From contig CM022297.1 in the NCBI GenBank assembly GCA_011799875.1, forward strand, positions 517,626,929-517,690,928: 64,000 nucleotides of DNA. Reading direction: 5' to 3'. This stretch comes from Thinopyrum elongatum. Its lineage: Eukaryota > Streptophyta > Magnoliopsida > Poales > Poaceae. The translations under genes were made by a program, and so were the position numbers. Positions 1 to 12,218 of this stretch are shown in pieces; positions within the stretch are counted from its first letter, which is position 1, and each line of letters begins with the position of its first letter. The notes below the pieces were generated by a model. That model was not told the DNA's origin. It ran no database searches and worked only from the letters and a program-made list of their open reading frames with translations.

Positions 1-141
1 AGCTCGGGGAAGAAGACGCCGGTGTCGGTGTACTCGGCGATCGCCACCGCACGATGGGTGAGCGCGGGCCCCGCTGCCACCAACTCTTCCATGGCCTCCT
101 GCCGGAACGTGGCCAACTGGGCTAGGTCCAGCCCAGGATAC

Positions 142-1868
142 TGTTGGGGAACGCAGTAATTTCAAAAATTTCCTACGCACACGCAAGATCATGGTGATGC
201 ATAGCAACGAGAGGGAAGAGTGTGTCCACGTACCCTCGTAGACCGAAAGCGGAAGCATTAGCACAACGCGGTTGATGTAGTCGTACGTCTTCACGATACG
301 ACCGATCCAAGTACCGAACGCACGGCACCTCCGAGTTCAGCACACGTTCAACTCGATGACGTCCCACGAGCTCCGATCCAGCCGAGCTTCGAGGGAGAGT
401 TCCATCAGCACGACGGCGTGGTGACGGTGATGATGTTGCTACCCACGCAGGGCTTCGCCTAAGCACCGCTACGATATGATCGAGGTGGATTATGGTGGAA
501 GGGGGCACCGCACACGGCTAAGAGATCAACAGATCAATTGTTGTGTCTATGGGGTGCCCCCTGGCCACGTATATAAAGGATGGAGGGAGGAGGAGGCCGG
601 CCCTCACAGGGCGCGCCCAAGGTGTGGAGTCCTACTAGGACTCCCTAGTCCTAGTAGGATTCCACCTCCCACATGGAATAGGAAAAGGGGAAGGGAGAAG
701 GAGAAGGAAGGAAGGGGGCGCCCCCTTTCCCTAGTCCAATTCGGACCAGTCCATGGGGAAGGGGCGCAGCCACCCTTAAGGCCTTTCTCTCCTTTCCCGT
801 ATGGCCCATTAAGGCCCAATACGAATTCCCGTAACTCTCCGGTACTCCGAAAAATGCCCGAATCACTCGGAACCTTTCCGAAGTCCAAATATAACCTTCC
901 AATATATCGATCTTTACCTCTCGACCATTTCGAGACTCCTCGTCATGTCCCCGATCTCATCAGGGACTCCGAACAAACTTCGGTTATCAAATCACATAAA
1001 CTCATAATACCGATCGTCACCGAACTTTAAGCGTGCGGACCCTACGGGTTCGAGAACTATGTAGACATGACCGAGACACGTCTCCGATCAATAACCAATA
1101 GTGGAACCTGGATGCTCATATTGGCTCCCACATATTCTACGAAGATCTTTATCGGTCAAACCGCATAACAACATACGTTGTTCCCTTTGTCATCGGTATG
1201 TTACTTGCCCGAGATTCGATCGTCGGTATCTCAATACCTAGTTCAATCTCGTTACCGGCAAGTCTCTTTACTCGTTCCGTAATACATCATCCCACAACTA
1301 ACTCATTAGTTACAATGCTTGCAAGGCTTATAGTGATGTGCATTACCGAGTGGGCCCAGAGATACCTCTCCGACAATCGGAGTGACAAATCCTAATCTCG
1401 AAATACGCCAACTCAACAAGTACCTTCGGAGACACCTGTAGAGCACCTTTATAATCACCCAGTTACGTTGTGACGTTTGGTAGCACACAAAGTGTTCCTC
1501 CGGTAAACGGGAGTTGCATAATCTCATAGTCATAGGAACATGTAAAAGTCATGAAGAAAGCAATAGCAACATACTAAACGATCAAGTGCTAAGCTAACGG
1601 AATGGGTCAAGTCAATCACATCATTCTCCTAATGATGTGATCCCGTTAATCAAATGACAACTCATGTCTATGGTTAGGAAACATAACCATCTTTGATTAA
1701 CGAGCTAGTCAAGTAGAAGCATACTAGTGACACTCTATTTTGTCTATGTATTCACACATGTATCAAGTTTCCGGTTAATACAATTCTAGCATGAATAATA
1801 AACATTTATCATGACATAAGGAAATAAAATAATAACTTTATTATTGCCTCTAGGGCATATTTCCTTCA
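142..1868 (-). mobile_element. Solo LTR of a BARE1/WIS/Angela-type Copia retrotransposon
   Basis: On the + strand it runs TGTTGGGGAACG…ATTTCCTTCA, the reverse complement of a Copia LTR starting TGAAGGAAATATGCCC. It is flanked by a perfect 5-bp target duplication, GATAC (137-141 and 1869-1873). There is no internal region, primer site or second LTR, so it is a solo LTR left by LTR-LTR recombination. It has the same orientation and end sequences as the two full-length copies at 10446 and 22299. It interrupts a codon-containing part of the gypsy antisense gene. Confidence 0.95.
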
Positions 1869-2522
1869 GATACCACGCCTTGACAAACTCCAAGGCTCTT
1901 CGGGCGCCTGCCCGAGCGGAGGAGCCCCTCCAAGCCTCGAAGCGGCCGATTGCCGCCTCCAACCAGTCGGCGGTCCGACTGGGGGTGCGTGGAGCTTGGC
2001 CGCCTGGCCAGAGGGCGGAAACCAGCTGAGACCCGGCACGCTGAAGGCGGCGGAGCAGACGGTGAATCGGCTGTAAACGCGTCCTGACGGCCAGGAGCTG
2101 CTCGTTCATGTTCCGAGGCGTGTCGGGCGGGATCTCCACTCCTTCCCTCCTACGCCGGTCGCGCCGCGCCTCGATGGCCTGGCTGACGGCAACGGCGTGG
2201 CCAGGAAAGAAGTCTACGCAAAAGAAAAACAGAGATCAGAAGCCGACTCCCGATGTAGTCGGCAGCTATTCCAAAGAAAGAAGCTTACCGTCGAGGATCG
2301 CCTCCTTCTCGGCCCACTTTGAGCGTTCGACCTCAAACTCGGCCTGAAGGGCGCCTTCCGCCTCCTTGAGCTTCTGGAGCTCCGCCTTGTGCTGGTCCGC
2401 CTGGTCCGCCAACTTCTTGGCCAGACGGTCGCGCTCCAGGGCCGCCTTACGGCGCTCTTCCTCCTTGACGCGCAGCTCGGTCTGGACTTCGCCCAGATGC
2501 TACTGCAGTTTGGCGTTGGCTC

Positions 2523-2941
2523 CTGCAAAAATGAGAAAGAGAGGACAATCAACAAAGATGACCAAAAAATAAAGTGGTTGCCAGAAGATCCGGCCCGACT
2601 GCTCCGCAGTCGGCCCGAATCTCGGGGGCTACACCCAGCGGGTGCGCTGACGCGCCCCCGCGAGGAAGTAGACAGAATGCTTACGCCGGCTTTCGGTGAG
2701 GTCGGCGGTCCGCTTAGCCAACTCCTGGACCTGGGAGTTGAAGGCGGCTGCGCGGATGTTGTGGTAGTCCTGCAATGAAGACAAAAGAAGAGAAAACAAG
2801 TTAGCACTCGGAACCTACCTTAAAGTTCCGAGCTGCCTGCTCAGCAGCCGGCCCAGAACTCGGGGGCTACACCCAGTGGGTGCGCTGGCGCGCCCCCACG
2901 GAAGACTGCAAGAATCAAAAAACAAAGCAAAGAAGCATACC
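2523..2941 (-). repeat. Two introns of the antisense gene sharing a duplicated block
   Basis: Introns 2523-2684 and 2770-2941 each contain a closely related ~55-bp block (about 2611-2663 and 2843-2901). In both it reads CGGCCC.GAA.CTCGGGGGCTACACC followed by CAG.GGGTGCGCTG.CGCGCCCCC. The exon between them is not similar. The core CTCGGGGGCTAC resembles the tract directly before the element's own 3' LTR (TTCGGGGACTAC at 5809-5820). Confidence 0.6.
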
Positions 2942-5340
2942 CGAACAGTCGTCCGCGTTGCCAAGAACGCCTTCATACACTGCTGGAGGGCGGCGCCTTG
3001 GGCCTGGAGCTGGGCCTGAACGTCCTGCGCGGCCTTGTTCAGCACGCCTGTCCCGCCCCCAGGCGTCCATTCCGGTGGGGGGCACTGGTGGCCTCTGCGT
3101 CTAGGGCCGACAAGCTCGCGGCCCCGACCTCATGCGCCCGCGGCGCCGAGGTCGCCTTCGCCGCACGCCAGCGCACCGAAGGGCGGACCACGGGAGTCGC
3201 CCCCACCACCAACTCGACACCGATCGGCGACGCCGGTGGCACGTCAGGCCGATTGCCTCAGGCCTCGGCAGTCGGCGCTTGCGGGGGCACCTCCGCCTCC
3301 GAGACGATGGCGTCGCCTCCTCCCCTCTCCACGACCGGCTGGTCATCGCCGGCTCCTCCAGTCGGCATCGGGATCTCTGGCGCTGGCAGCGCCGCGCGCA
3401 ACGGAATGACAAGTTGCGGGGCCTGGCCGCGCGCGGTTTCTTCCGCCTGCGCCCTAGCGGCCGCGTCTGCCCGAGCCTTGGCAGCGGCATCCGCCCGCGC
3501 TGCCTTGGCCGCCTCCGCCTCCTGCCTCTCCGCCTCCTCCCGCTCCTCGCGCGCCTCCCGTGCGTTCCTCTCCGTCGCCGCCCGGAGGTCGGCGAGCGGG
3601 TCCACACGGTGGTTATTGGCGGAGCCTTCCGCCTCCCCGATCACAGAGGCAGCGGTAGACCGCTCAATAGTGAGTGGGGCCCTGATTCAAGCAAGACAAG
3701 AGAAAAACTCAGAAAAAGTTTGCAAGGAAGAAGAAAGGAAAACACAGCCAAGCACTTACGCGGACACCATCGGGGGCTGCTTCGGGGCCCTCTGGAACTG
3801 GGCCGCTCTTGCGATGGCCTCTTGCTGCCTGGTCGCGGCGGCCGCATTCTTGGACTTCTTTGGCCGGCTGCCGAACAGCAACGAGCCGGCCCGGCGCTTT
3901 TTTGGGCCGCCTGGTGCGGTCGGCGTGGCTGAGGAGCTCGCGCCCGCCCTGTCGGTGCCGTGCGGGCAGCGCGGCTCGTTCTCCTCCTCATCGTCGTCCG
4001 GCCAGTCCTCAAGGCCGCCTCTTCCCTAGAGCTGCCTGCTCCACCGCCGCCACCTGTGGCGTCGTCCTCCTCCATGGCTGTCGTCCCCAAGTCGGGGTCT
4101 TCCACGTCGCTCCTCGTTCGATCCGGCATATACGCCTGACCTGGATCCAGAGCGTCGGCGGCTGACTGGGCCGGGAGGACCTGCACCATGGCCAACTGGT
4201 CAGGCGACAAAACAAGAGCTCGGACCAGCAAAGAGAAAAGAATTACAAAACTCACCGCAGGCGGCGGATGTGCGCGGTCGTACGGCCGCATGCCGAACCG
4301 CCAGTCCACCTCCGACAGCTTGCAGTTGGAGATGTAGTTGACCAGCCGGACCACCTCCACGTCCGGCAGGTCCCGTGTGCATATCCGGTACGGGTCCTGG
4401 TGCCCGCTCATGCAGCTGATGATGTGAGGCCGGGCTTGGAGGGGGAGCACTCGGCGCGTCACGAAGGCAGCCAGCAAGTCCGAGCCCTTCAGGCCCTCCG
4501 ACTCCGACATCGCCTGAAGTCGGGCAAGGGCGGCGGAGGAGGCGGCCGACAGGGAACTCGGCCTGTACTACCAGTTGGCGCGCGGCTCGGCTGGCGGGCC
4601 GGCTGCGTAGGCTGGCAAGTTGACGTAGTCGCTTGTCGGGTGGATGTTCTTGACGTAGAAGTAGGATTTCTGCCACAGCTTGGCCGACTGCAGCAAGGAG
4701 ATAGGCAGGAAGCGGTTCCCGATGCCCGGGCGCCGCACCGCCACACAGGCTCCGCATTGAGCCGCCTGGCCTTTGGCGGCGGTGCCTAGCTTGAGGTAGA
4801 AGCACTCCCCCCAGAGTTCAAGAGTGGGAAGAGTGCCGAGGTACCCTTCGCACATGGTGACTAAGGCGGCCAGCAGCACCACCGTGTTTGGCGTGAGGTG
4901 GTGCGGCTGGACTCGGTAGAAGTCGAGGAAGGAGCGGAGGAAGTTGCTGGCCGGAAGGCCGAAGCCACGAAGGAAATGGGACCGGAAGACGACACGTTCA
5001 TCGTCTTCCGGGGCTGGCGAGATCACTGCTTCGGGGGGAACGCGCACCTGCACGTTCGCCTCTCGGGGCAGCCGCCGTGTTTGGCGGAGGAAGGAGAGAT
5101 GATCATCATGGACGTTGGAGCCGTCCCAGTCGCCGGCTCGTGAGCGCGCCATGGACGAAGGAGCTCATCGCAGGCGCGGCACGGTGACGAGCGGGCGAGG
5201 CTGCGGTGGAGCAAGGATGCCGCAGCGAGAGGGCGCTCGACGACGGCGGGCTGCGACAGCACTTCAACGGCAGCGGAGAAGATGAAGAACGGAGAAGGGA
5301 GAGGAGGGCGCGCGTACATCTGCCGCCCCCCTCCTCCCCC

Positions 5341-5350
5341 TACTTATAGC
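5341..5350 (-). promoter_or_regulatory. Candidate TATA box of the antisense gene
   Basis: The minus strand reads GCTATAAGTA, about 190 bp upstream of the antisense ATG at 5152, in otherwise GC-rich DNA. Position and sequence suit a plant core promoter for the antisense gene, separate from the LTR promoter. Not tested by transcript data. Confidence 0.45.
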
Positions 5351-5806
5351 CCCAGGCGGCGAAGCCGAGGGGACGGGGGCGTGGGGGATTGTGGGATTAA
5401 CTACGCCCACTCCCCCACGATCCCACTATTGCGGCGCCGGTAAAGGCGCGTATTAACTACCACAGAAGTCCAACAGTCCGCCTCGGCCGCAGCGGATCCG
5501 CGCGCGGGCCAAGGCACTGTAGTGGCGGGCCCCGGCCTGCGGCGCCGTCCCGTCACGCGCATGGGCTGGCAGGCCGGCTTGACCTGACGACGCCACGTGG
5601 CCGACCTGCGCGGGCGGCAGGTCTGATGCCTGGCTAGCATGCCACCTGGTTCCCACCACGACGTTTCGAAATCGCCAGGCGGCCTGCCTGGTCATGGCCG
5701 ACACCTACCAGTCGGCGCCTCGGAAGACGGACGAAGCAGAATACCAGACAACCCGGAATATGAAGCTGCTGAGGCTTCTCGCCCCTTCAGCCGCAGCGCC
5801 TCATCA

Positions 5807-5820
5807 GCTTCGGGGACTAC
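5807..5820 (+). other. Polypurine-like tract of the gypsy element
   Basis: GCTTCGGGGACTAC lies directly before the TG that opens the LTR at 5821. This is the place and form of the plus-strand primer in related Triticeae gypsy elements. Confidence 0.6.
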
Positions 5821-7025
5821 TGTCGGAGTAAATGACCACGGGTAGCCCCATCAGCTCCCTTTGGTATTTCAAGACATCGGGGCAGGCTGCGCCCCTCAAA
5901 CATCAAGGACAAGGGCTGCCTTCTTGAGGCCGGCTGGTCCAAGCAGCCGGTTGCCGGGAGGGGGCAGAGTCCATAAGACGGCCCTAAAGTAGGCCGACTC
6001 CTGGCAGGCGGCTTCCTGGGATGCCGAGTCCTAGCAGGCGGCCCCTCGCGCCCTCAAAGTCAACACCAACATAAACACGATGAGACAAGGCATGGCTACA
6101 GTACAGGCCTGCCACCCCCGAATCCTGGGCAGGGCGTGGCCACGGTACTGCGTACCGAGCAGGTATCCTGCGCCCAACGCAGGACTGTTACCATGCCGCT
6201 CATGACATCACCCATGGCAGAGGAAGCCATGCTCCCGTGATGGGTGGTCAGTACGGCTCGCAGGCGGCGGGCCCTACTTGTCTGTGACAAGCCAGAAGGC
6301 GGCGAGCCCAGACCAGTCGGCCCAGTGGGAGGCCGGCTCCCAGCAGGCGGCCCTCCTCCTCCCTCGAAGTCCGTGCGCCATTAACCAGATACGACGAGGT
6401 ATGGCTACAGTGAGTTCCCGCCAGGCGGCGGGACTGTATCCACGCTCCCCCTGACGAGGCCTTCGTCATCAGAGGCGATGCTACAGCATAAAGCCGTCAA
6501 CTCGGCCCGTGGACGGCGGGACCCACCTGTCGGCTGAGATCGCGGCGGTCGGCGGACCCACCTGGCGGCGGGCCCCGGCGGTCGGCGGAGAAGCCGGCGA
6601 CCAGTGACGCTGACTGCCGGCCCTGCATCGGGCCAGATTACCATTGTACCTATGGGGGGTAGGCTTATATAAACCCCCCAGGTCACCCCATGCACGGGGT
6701 TGGCTCCTTGGCAGAGGCCTCGTCGAGCACTCACAACACCACACACACACGCAGAGAGAGTGGAGTTGGGCTAGCCTTGCCCTTCTTCCTCCTCCAGCCA
6801 GGAGGCTCAAGGAGCAAGCTTGTAGCCACCTGTTGAAATAGTGATCATGCGGAGACCCCGCAGAGCAGGACTAGGGGTGTTGTCTCCTAGGAGAGCCCCG
6901 AACCTGGGTAAGGTTCGCAAGCGTACGCGGTCTCGCTCACTCCCGCTTCTAGAGCCCGGCGACGTACTTTTGTCCCCATCCACGATAAGCCATCCCCTGG
7001 CATATGTCGCACGATACCCCCGACA
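5821..7025 (+). repeat. 3' LTR of the gypsy element, 1205 bp
   Basis: It opens TGTCGG and closes CCGACA, a 6-bp terminal inverted repeat with the expected TG…CA ends. Inside are repeated GGCGG/AGGCGGC-rich segments and a TATA box at 6666. Downstream of the TATA is an R-like region ending in ACGATACCCCCGACA. The partner 5' LTR lies left of the window. Confidence 0.85.
6666..6673 (+). promoter_or_regulatory. TATA box of the gypsy LTR promoter
   Basis: TATATAAA lies 360 bp before the LTR end, in a GC-rich context and followed by CCCCCCAGG. This is the usual place for the U3/R core promoter in such LTRs. Confidence 0.6.
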
Positions 7026-7476
7026 CAGACATATGCTCAAAGTCCCACATAGCCTCGTTAAAATCGCCAACAACTAACTAAGGCAACTCGTTGACATTCT
7101 TCAGGTTCTGTAGTGCTGACCACATGAGTGGTCTATTCTCAACTTGAGGCTCCCCATAAACACAAGTTACTCTACATTGTGCAGCATCCTGATGGACTCG
7201 AACTAGGGCATCAATATACCTCTCATTCTTGTCCAAAACCTGTACATCATAAGATTCGTGCCAAAAAAGTGCCAAGCCACCACTCATGCCATTGCTATCC
7301 ACACCAGAAAAAACTTTCAGACCCAGTCGGCCCCGAATTCTTCTCAACTTTTCTTCCTTCTGCCTTGTTCCACATAAGAAAACCATAGCGGGGGAATGCA
7401 ACTGACAGAGAGTCGCTAATTCTTGAACTGTCCAGGTAGTCCCCCCTCCCCGGCAGTTCCAGCTTAGGAGATTCAT
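7026..7476 (-). pseudogene. LINE ORF2, N-terminal endonuclease domain
   Basis: ORF2 begins at 7476 with MNLLSWNCRGGG, the standard start of plant L1 apurinic-type endonucleases (endonuclease/exonuclease/phosphatase fold; the Asn of WNCRG belongs to the catalytic set). Further motifs are MSGGLALFWH and VTCVYGEP. A TAG at 7078-7080 stands where a Trp is expected. Beyond it the frame continues as VVGDFNEAMWDFEH, the conserved GDFN motif, until the gypsy LTR cuts it at 7025. The enzyme would nick target DNA to prime reverse transcription; this copy cannot work. Confidence 0.8.
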
Positions 7477-8897
7477 TGGGCCCGGCAGTCCTCCATCTCG
7501 GAGGCCGCCTCGTTTGACATGAGCCCGTCAACACTTTCATCTCCTTCACCTTGCTTCCTTCGCTTGACAATTGGTACTTTGCCCGGGGTAGCATTAGGAC
7601 GGCCCGCCTCCTGATAATCTTCTGTTGCTCCCCCACTTTCAATCAAGGGCACCGTATTTGACACCTTTCCGGCTAAGTTAGGCACCGCTTGACCTCTGAC
7701 ATTGATGGTGCCATCATCACTCACAAGCCTCTTACGGGCACCCCTGCCATCTTCTCCAATAACCACCAGACTACCATGTGATAGATCCATATCGTCTGAA
7801 CCATGGTACTCCTCGCCACCACCCCGGCTCCCTACTGCACCTGACCTGCCACCTCTATCCCCCTTCCTCCTTCGCCCCTTCTACCCCCATGGAAGGGGCC
7901 ATTGAAGGATCCACTCCCCCTCCCTGCACCAGACCTACCTCCTCCTCCTCCTCTACCACCTCTTGTTCCTCCTCCCACTCAACCAATGCAGCCAGTCACC
8001 CCATTCGCAAGCAGCCAGATCATGAATACCATCCCCGCGTTCCTCTACCACGTGGCCCATACAACCACAATGAAAACAAAAGTCCGGCAATTTATCATAG
8101 CTAACCGGATATTTCTTCCTCTCCTCGAGCGTGATTGGCACAAACCTCACCAGCGGCATATTGACATTGACAAAAACTCTCACCCGCAAATGACTTGAGG
8201 GATTTATTCTCCCTTCATTGACAATTACAGTGAACGGTGGATTCCCTACTTTCTTCGCCACCTTCTCTGCAAGTTCCTTCTTCCTCATTAAACCATCCGG
8301 TAGCCCTTTTATTCTTGCCCACAAAGGATACATATCTAGTGCATATTCAGCAACGTTTGTGAACCCATCATACTCCACAAGAATAACGGGATCTCTTCTA
8401 AATTGCCACGGCCCCCCTTCCATCACCCGCTTCCAGTCGCCAAGACAATGGAACTGAGCTAAGAACAAATTCGGACCCTTGTTGAAAGTCACCCCTTGCA
8501 CACAGACCCAAGTGTTCCTCATGGAATGTAGAGCAGCATGGCTAAAGTGCCTCATTGTATGAACCCTAAAAACTGCCAGCCATCGAACCTCCCTGATTAG
8601 ATCATCAACCTCCCCTGATAGATCCAAGTCTTCTTCCTCCTCACCATGTAAATTCATGCCCTCGAAAGCATCTTCTAGGGTTGGTTCTGGGCCACAGTGA
8701 TCCCAGTCCTCCCCTTCTTCTTCCTCCATATCGGTTTCGGCCAAGTTCGCCTGCACCCCTGCCGAGACCCCTCCACCCATCTTTGCCGCCAGGCCACTTC
8801 CCGATCCTTCATCTTCTCGCACCTCTTCACCCGACTGCATCTCCTTCACTACTTCCTTCGACCCTCCCGCTACCTTTGACCCAGCAGGATCCCCCAT
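7473..8897 (-). pseudogene. LINE ORF1, gag-like protein with zinc knuckle
   Basis: The likely start is the Met at 8897 (MGDPAGSKV). An acidic N-terminus is followed by a DUF4283-type domain (WLAVFRVHTMRHFSHAAL, then MEGGPWQFRRDPVILVEYDG). A degenerate zinc knuckle, CFHCGCMGHVVEE, has lost its last Cys. The frame stops at 7953. A second frame (7790-7473, starting MDLSHGSLVVIGED) carries the C-terminal tail directly up to the ORF2 ATG. ORF1 proteins coat the LINE RNA. The frameshift and missing ligand make this a pseudogene. Confidence 0.75.
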
Positions 8898-9085
8898 GCA
8901 GCACTGGCCCCAAACAACACGGTCGTAGGTCACCCCACGCGCGCGAGAATCGGGTAGATCGGCGATAGAACCACATGGACTCCGGCGGCGCCGTCGGAGG
9001 ATAGGGTAGACCCTAGAGAAACCCTAGGGGAAAAAGTCCCTCACAGGTGTGTCTCGGTCACCACGCTCCGGCGAGGCTTCACTGT

Positions 9086-9330
9086 GCCTGGGGTGGCCAA
9101 ATTTGGTGTTTTGATCTTTTTGCAAAAGTTAAGCCATATCTAACCCCGGTTCGTAAAAAATTCGAGATCTGATCATTTTTCTACCGCCGTGGTCGATGCC
9201 GGTAGGGGATAATAGCCTATCATAGAGGGTCTTGATGGTAAGGGTACACGTCCTACCATAAAAAAATAAGTATCAAATACAGGGCTGGTACACACCTACC
9301 GTCGGACACCTTGGCAGTAGGGTTAGACAG
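9086..9330 (+). repeat. Left arm of a long inverted-repeat DNA element
   Basis: From GCCTGGGGTGGCC onward the arm pairs with the reverse complement of 19410-19616. Shared stretches include TTTGGTGTTT, TTTTGCAAAA, ATCTGATC and GGTAGGG. I judge the first ~130 bp about 70% alike by eye. No clear target duplication was found outside the arms. It resembles a fold-back or Mutator-derived non-autonomous element. Confidence 0.55.
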
Positions 9331-10445
9331 GCTACTGACGTGGCTTAGACTGCGTCGGTATTTCCCTAAAGGGGAAGGGATGATGCAGCACAGCTACGGT
9401 AAGTATTTTCCTCAGTTATGAAACCAAGGTATCAATCCAGTAGGAGAACCAAGCAACACTATGTAAATGGTACCTGCACACAAAGAACAAATACTTGCAA
9501 CCCGACGCGTAAGAGGGTTGTTAATCCCTCCATGGTAAAAAGAGATAGATTGGTTTGTATGAGATTGGATAAATAGATCTGAATAAAACACGAAATAAAA
9601 TAAGTAAAGAAAAAGTGCAGCAAGGTATTTTTGGGTTTTTGGAATAATAGATCTGAAACAAATACGATAAAAGATAGATCTAAAAGCAATATGATAAAAG
9701 ATAGACCCGGGGGCCGTAGATTTCACTAGTGGCTTCTCTCGAGAAAATAGCATATGGTAGGTAAACAAATTACTGTTGGGCAATTGATAGAAGAACAAAT
9801 AATTATGATGATATCCAGGCAATGATCATGAATTTAGGCATCACGTCCAAGATTACTAGACCAAAACGATTCTGCATCTACTACTATTACTCCACACATC
9901 GACCGCTATCCAGCATGCATCTAGTGTATTAAGTTCATGGAGAAACGGAGTAATGCAATAAGAATGATGACATGATGTAGACAAGATCTATTCATGTAGG
10001 AATAGACCCCATCTTTTTATCCTTAATAGCAACGATACATACGTGCCTCGCTACCCCTTCTGTCGCTGGGTGAGGACACCGTAAGATCAAACCCATCACA
10101 AAGCACCTCTTCTCATTGCAATAAAAAATCAATCTAGTTGGCCTAACTAAACCAAAGATTTGGAGAAGAAATACGAGGCTATAAATAATCATGCATAAAA
10201 GAGATCAAAGAAGACTCAAATAACTTTCATGGATATAAATCTGATCATAAACTCGAACTTCATCCGATCCCAACAAACACACCGCAAAAAGCCATTACAT
10301 CAAATAGATCTCCAAGAGACCATTGTATTGAGAATCAAAAAGAGAGAAGAAGCCATCTAGCTACTGCCTACAGACCCGTAGGTCCATGGTGAACTACTCA
10401 CGCATCATCGGAGAGGCACCAATGAGGATGATGAACCCCTCTATG

Positions 10446-12218
10446 TGTTGGGGAACGTTGCATGGAAAACAAAAAAAAATCTACGCACATGCAAGAACTA
10501 TCCATGGAGATGCATAGCAACGAGGGGGAGAGTGTGTCTACGTACCCTCGTAGACCGTAAGCGGAAGTGTTTAACAATGTGGTTGATGTAGTCGAACTTT
10601 TTCGCGCTCCAACCGATCAAGTATCGAACGTACGGCACCTCCGCGTTCTGCACACGTTCAGCTCGGTGACGTCCTCCGCCTTCTTGATCCAGCAAGACAG
10701 CGAGGTAGTAGATGAGTTCCGGCAGCATGACGGCGTGGTGACGGTGATGGTGAAGTGATCTCCGCAGGGCTTTGCCTAAGCACTACGAAAATACGATCGG
10801 GGGTGTAAACGGTGGAGGGGGGCGCCGCACACGGCTAGGCAATTGTCTGTTGTGTGCTAGGCGCCCCCCCCCTCCCACATATATATAGGTGGGAGGGAGG
10901 GAGGAGCAGCCAAAGGAGGCGCCCAAGTACGAGGAATCCTACATGGGGTCCCTCCCAAGCTGCGCTCCCCTTTCCTTATTTGGAGTGCAGGGAAAGGCAG
11001 GGGAGGGTGGCGCCCCCCCCCCCCCCCCACCCCTTTCCTTTCTCTCATGAGAGGGAAAGGCAGGAGGGGCTAGCCCTCCCCCTTTTCCTTCCCTAGGGCT
11101 GGCCAAACAAGGGAGGAGGTGCACCAGCCCCCTTGTGGGCTGGTCTGTCCCCTCCTTTGGCCCATAAGGCCCATAACTCGCCGGGGGGTGCCCGGAACCC
11201 CTTCCGGTGACCCGATTCCTTTCCGGTACGTCCCGAAACACTTCCGGTGTCCAAATACCATCATCCTATATATCAATCTTTACCTCTCAACCATTTCGAG
11301 ACTCCTCTTCATGTCTGTGATCTCATCCGGGACTCCGAACAACATTCGTTCACCAAAACATACAACTCATATAACACTATATCGTCAACGAACGTTAAGC
11401 GTGCGGACCCTATGGGTCGAGAACTTTATAGACATGACCGAGACAACTCTCTGGTCAATAACCAATAGCGGCTCCTACATATTCGAAGAAGATCTTTATC
11501 TGTCGAACTGTTATAACAACATACGTAATTCCCTTTGTCCATCGGTATGTTACTTGCCCGAGATTCGATCGTCGGTATCTTCATACCTAGTTCAATCTCG
11601 TTACCGGCAAGTCTCTTTACTCGTTCCGTAATACATCACCTTGTGACTAACTCCTTAGTCATTTGCTTGCAAGCTTATGATGTGTATTACCGAGAGGGCC
11701 CAGAGATACCTCTCCGGTACTCGGAGTGACAAATCCTAATCTCGATCTATGCCAGCTCAACAAACACCTTCGGAGATACCTGTAGAGCATCTTTATGATC
11801 ACCCAATTACGTTGTGACATTTGATAGCACACAAGGTATTCCTCCAGTATCCGGGAGTTGCATAATCTCATAGTCGAAGGAATATGTATTTGACATGAAG
11901 AAAGCAATAGCAATAAACTGAACGATCATTATGCTAAGCTAACAGATGGGTCTTGTCCATCACATCATTCTCCTAATGATGTGATCCCGTTATCAAATGA
12001 CAACACATGCCTATGGTTAGGAAACCTTAACCATCTTTGGTCAACGAGCTAGTCTAGTAGAGGCTTACAAGGGACACGGTATTTGTTTATGTATTCACAC
12101 ATGTATTTAAGTTTCTGATCAATACAATTCTAGCATGAATAATAAACATTTATCATGAATAAGGAAATATAATATAAAATAACAACTTTATTATTGCCTC
12201 TAGGGCATATTTCCTTTA
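10446..12218 (-). repeat. 3' LTR of Copia copy 1, 1773 bp
   Basis: On the + strand it starts TGTTGGGGAACG and ends TTCCTTTA, where the canonical terminal CA has become TA. It carries a run of about fifteen C residues near 11016-11030 and a palindromic CATATATATAGG TATA-like site near 10876. It is 135 bp longer than its partner. Confidence 0.9.

Larger units (their letters stand above)
1..5152 (-). pseudogene. Intron-containing antisense gene of the gypsy element (putative gypsy-type transposon domain)
   Basis: Translation starts at the ATG at 5152 in a good context (G at +4), reading MARSRAGDWDG. The N-terminal ~300 residues resemble the plant 'putative gypsy type transposon' domain (Pfam PF04195, from memory). 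This is followed by an Ala/Glu/Arg-rich coiled-coil stretch near 3430-3640 and a C-terminal part ending in the left edge (…VAIAEYTDTGVFFPEL). Introns fit GT-AG on the minus strand: about 4255-4196, 3759-3682, 2941-2770, 2684-2523 and 2288-2214; in several the donor is GTAAG. An in-frame TAG at 4566-4568 follows the residues ANW and looks like a Gln codon changed by one transition. The solo LTR at 142-1868 splits the last visible exon. Function is unknown. It is broken here, and the exon limits are my reading, not evidence from transcripts. Confidence 0.65.
1..7025 (+). mobile_element. 3' portion of a gypsy-type LTR retrotransposon, cut by the window start
   Basis: The region ends in an LTR (5821-7025) that opens TGTCGG and closes CCGACA, with a polypurine-like tract just upstream, so the element runs on the + strand and this is its 3' end. 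The internal part holds no sense gag or pol in the window, but a long antisense gene on the minus strand. Antisense genes near the 3' LTR are known in several large plant gypsy lineages. The element inserted into a LINE, whose sequence resumes at 7026. The 5-bp target copy would be CAGAC (7026-7030), but the matching side lies outside the window. A solo Copia LTR (142-1868) is nested inside. Family not assigned. Confidence 0.8.
7026..9085 (-). mobile_element. 5' half of an L1-type LINE, truncated by the gypsy insertion
   Basis: On the minus strand, a GC-rich leader (about 9085-8898) is followed by ORF1 (nucleic-acid-binding gag-like protein) and the start of ORF2 (endonuclease). This is the standard order of a plant L1 element. 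The rest of ORF2 lies beyond the gypsy insertion and outside the window. Both reading frames are broken. The exact 5' end is uncertain; it abuts an inverted-repeat arm at about 9086. Confidence 0.75.
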
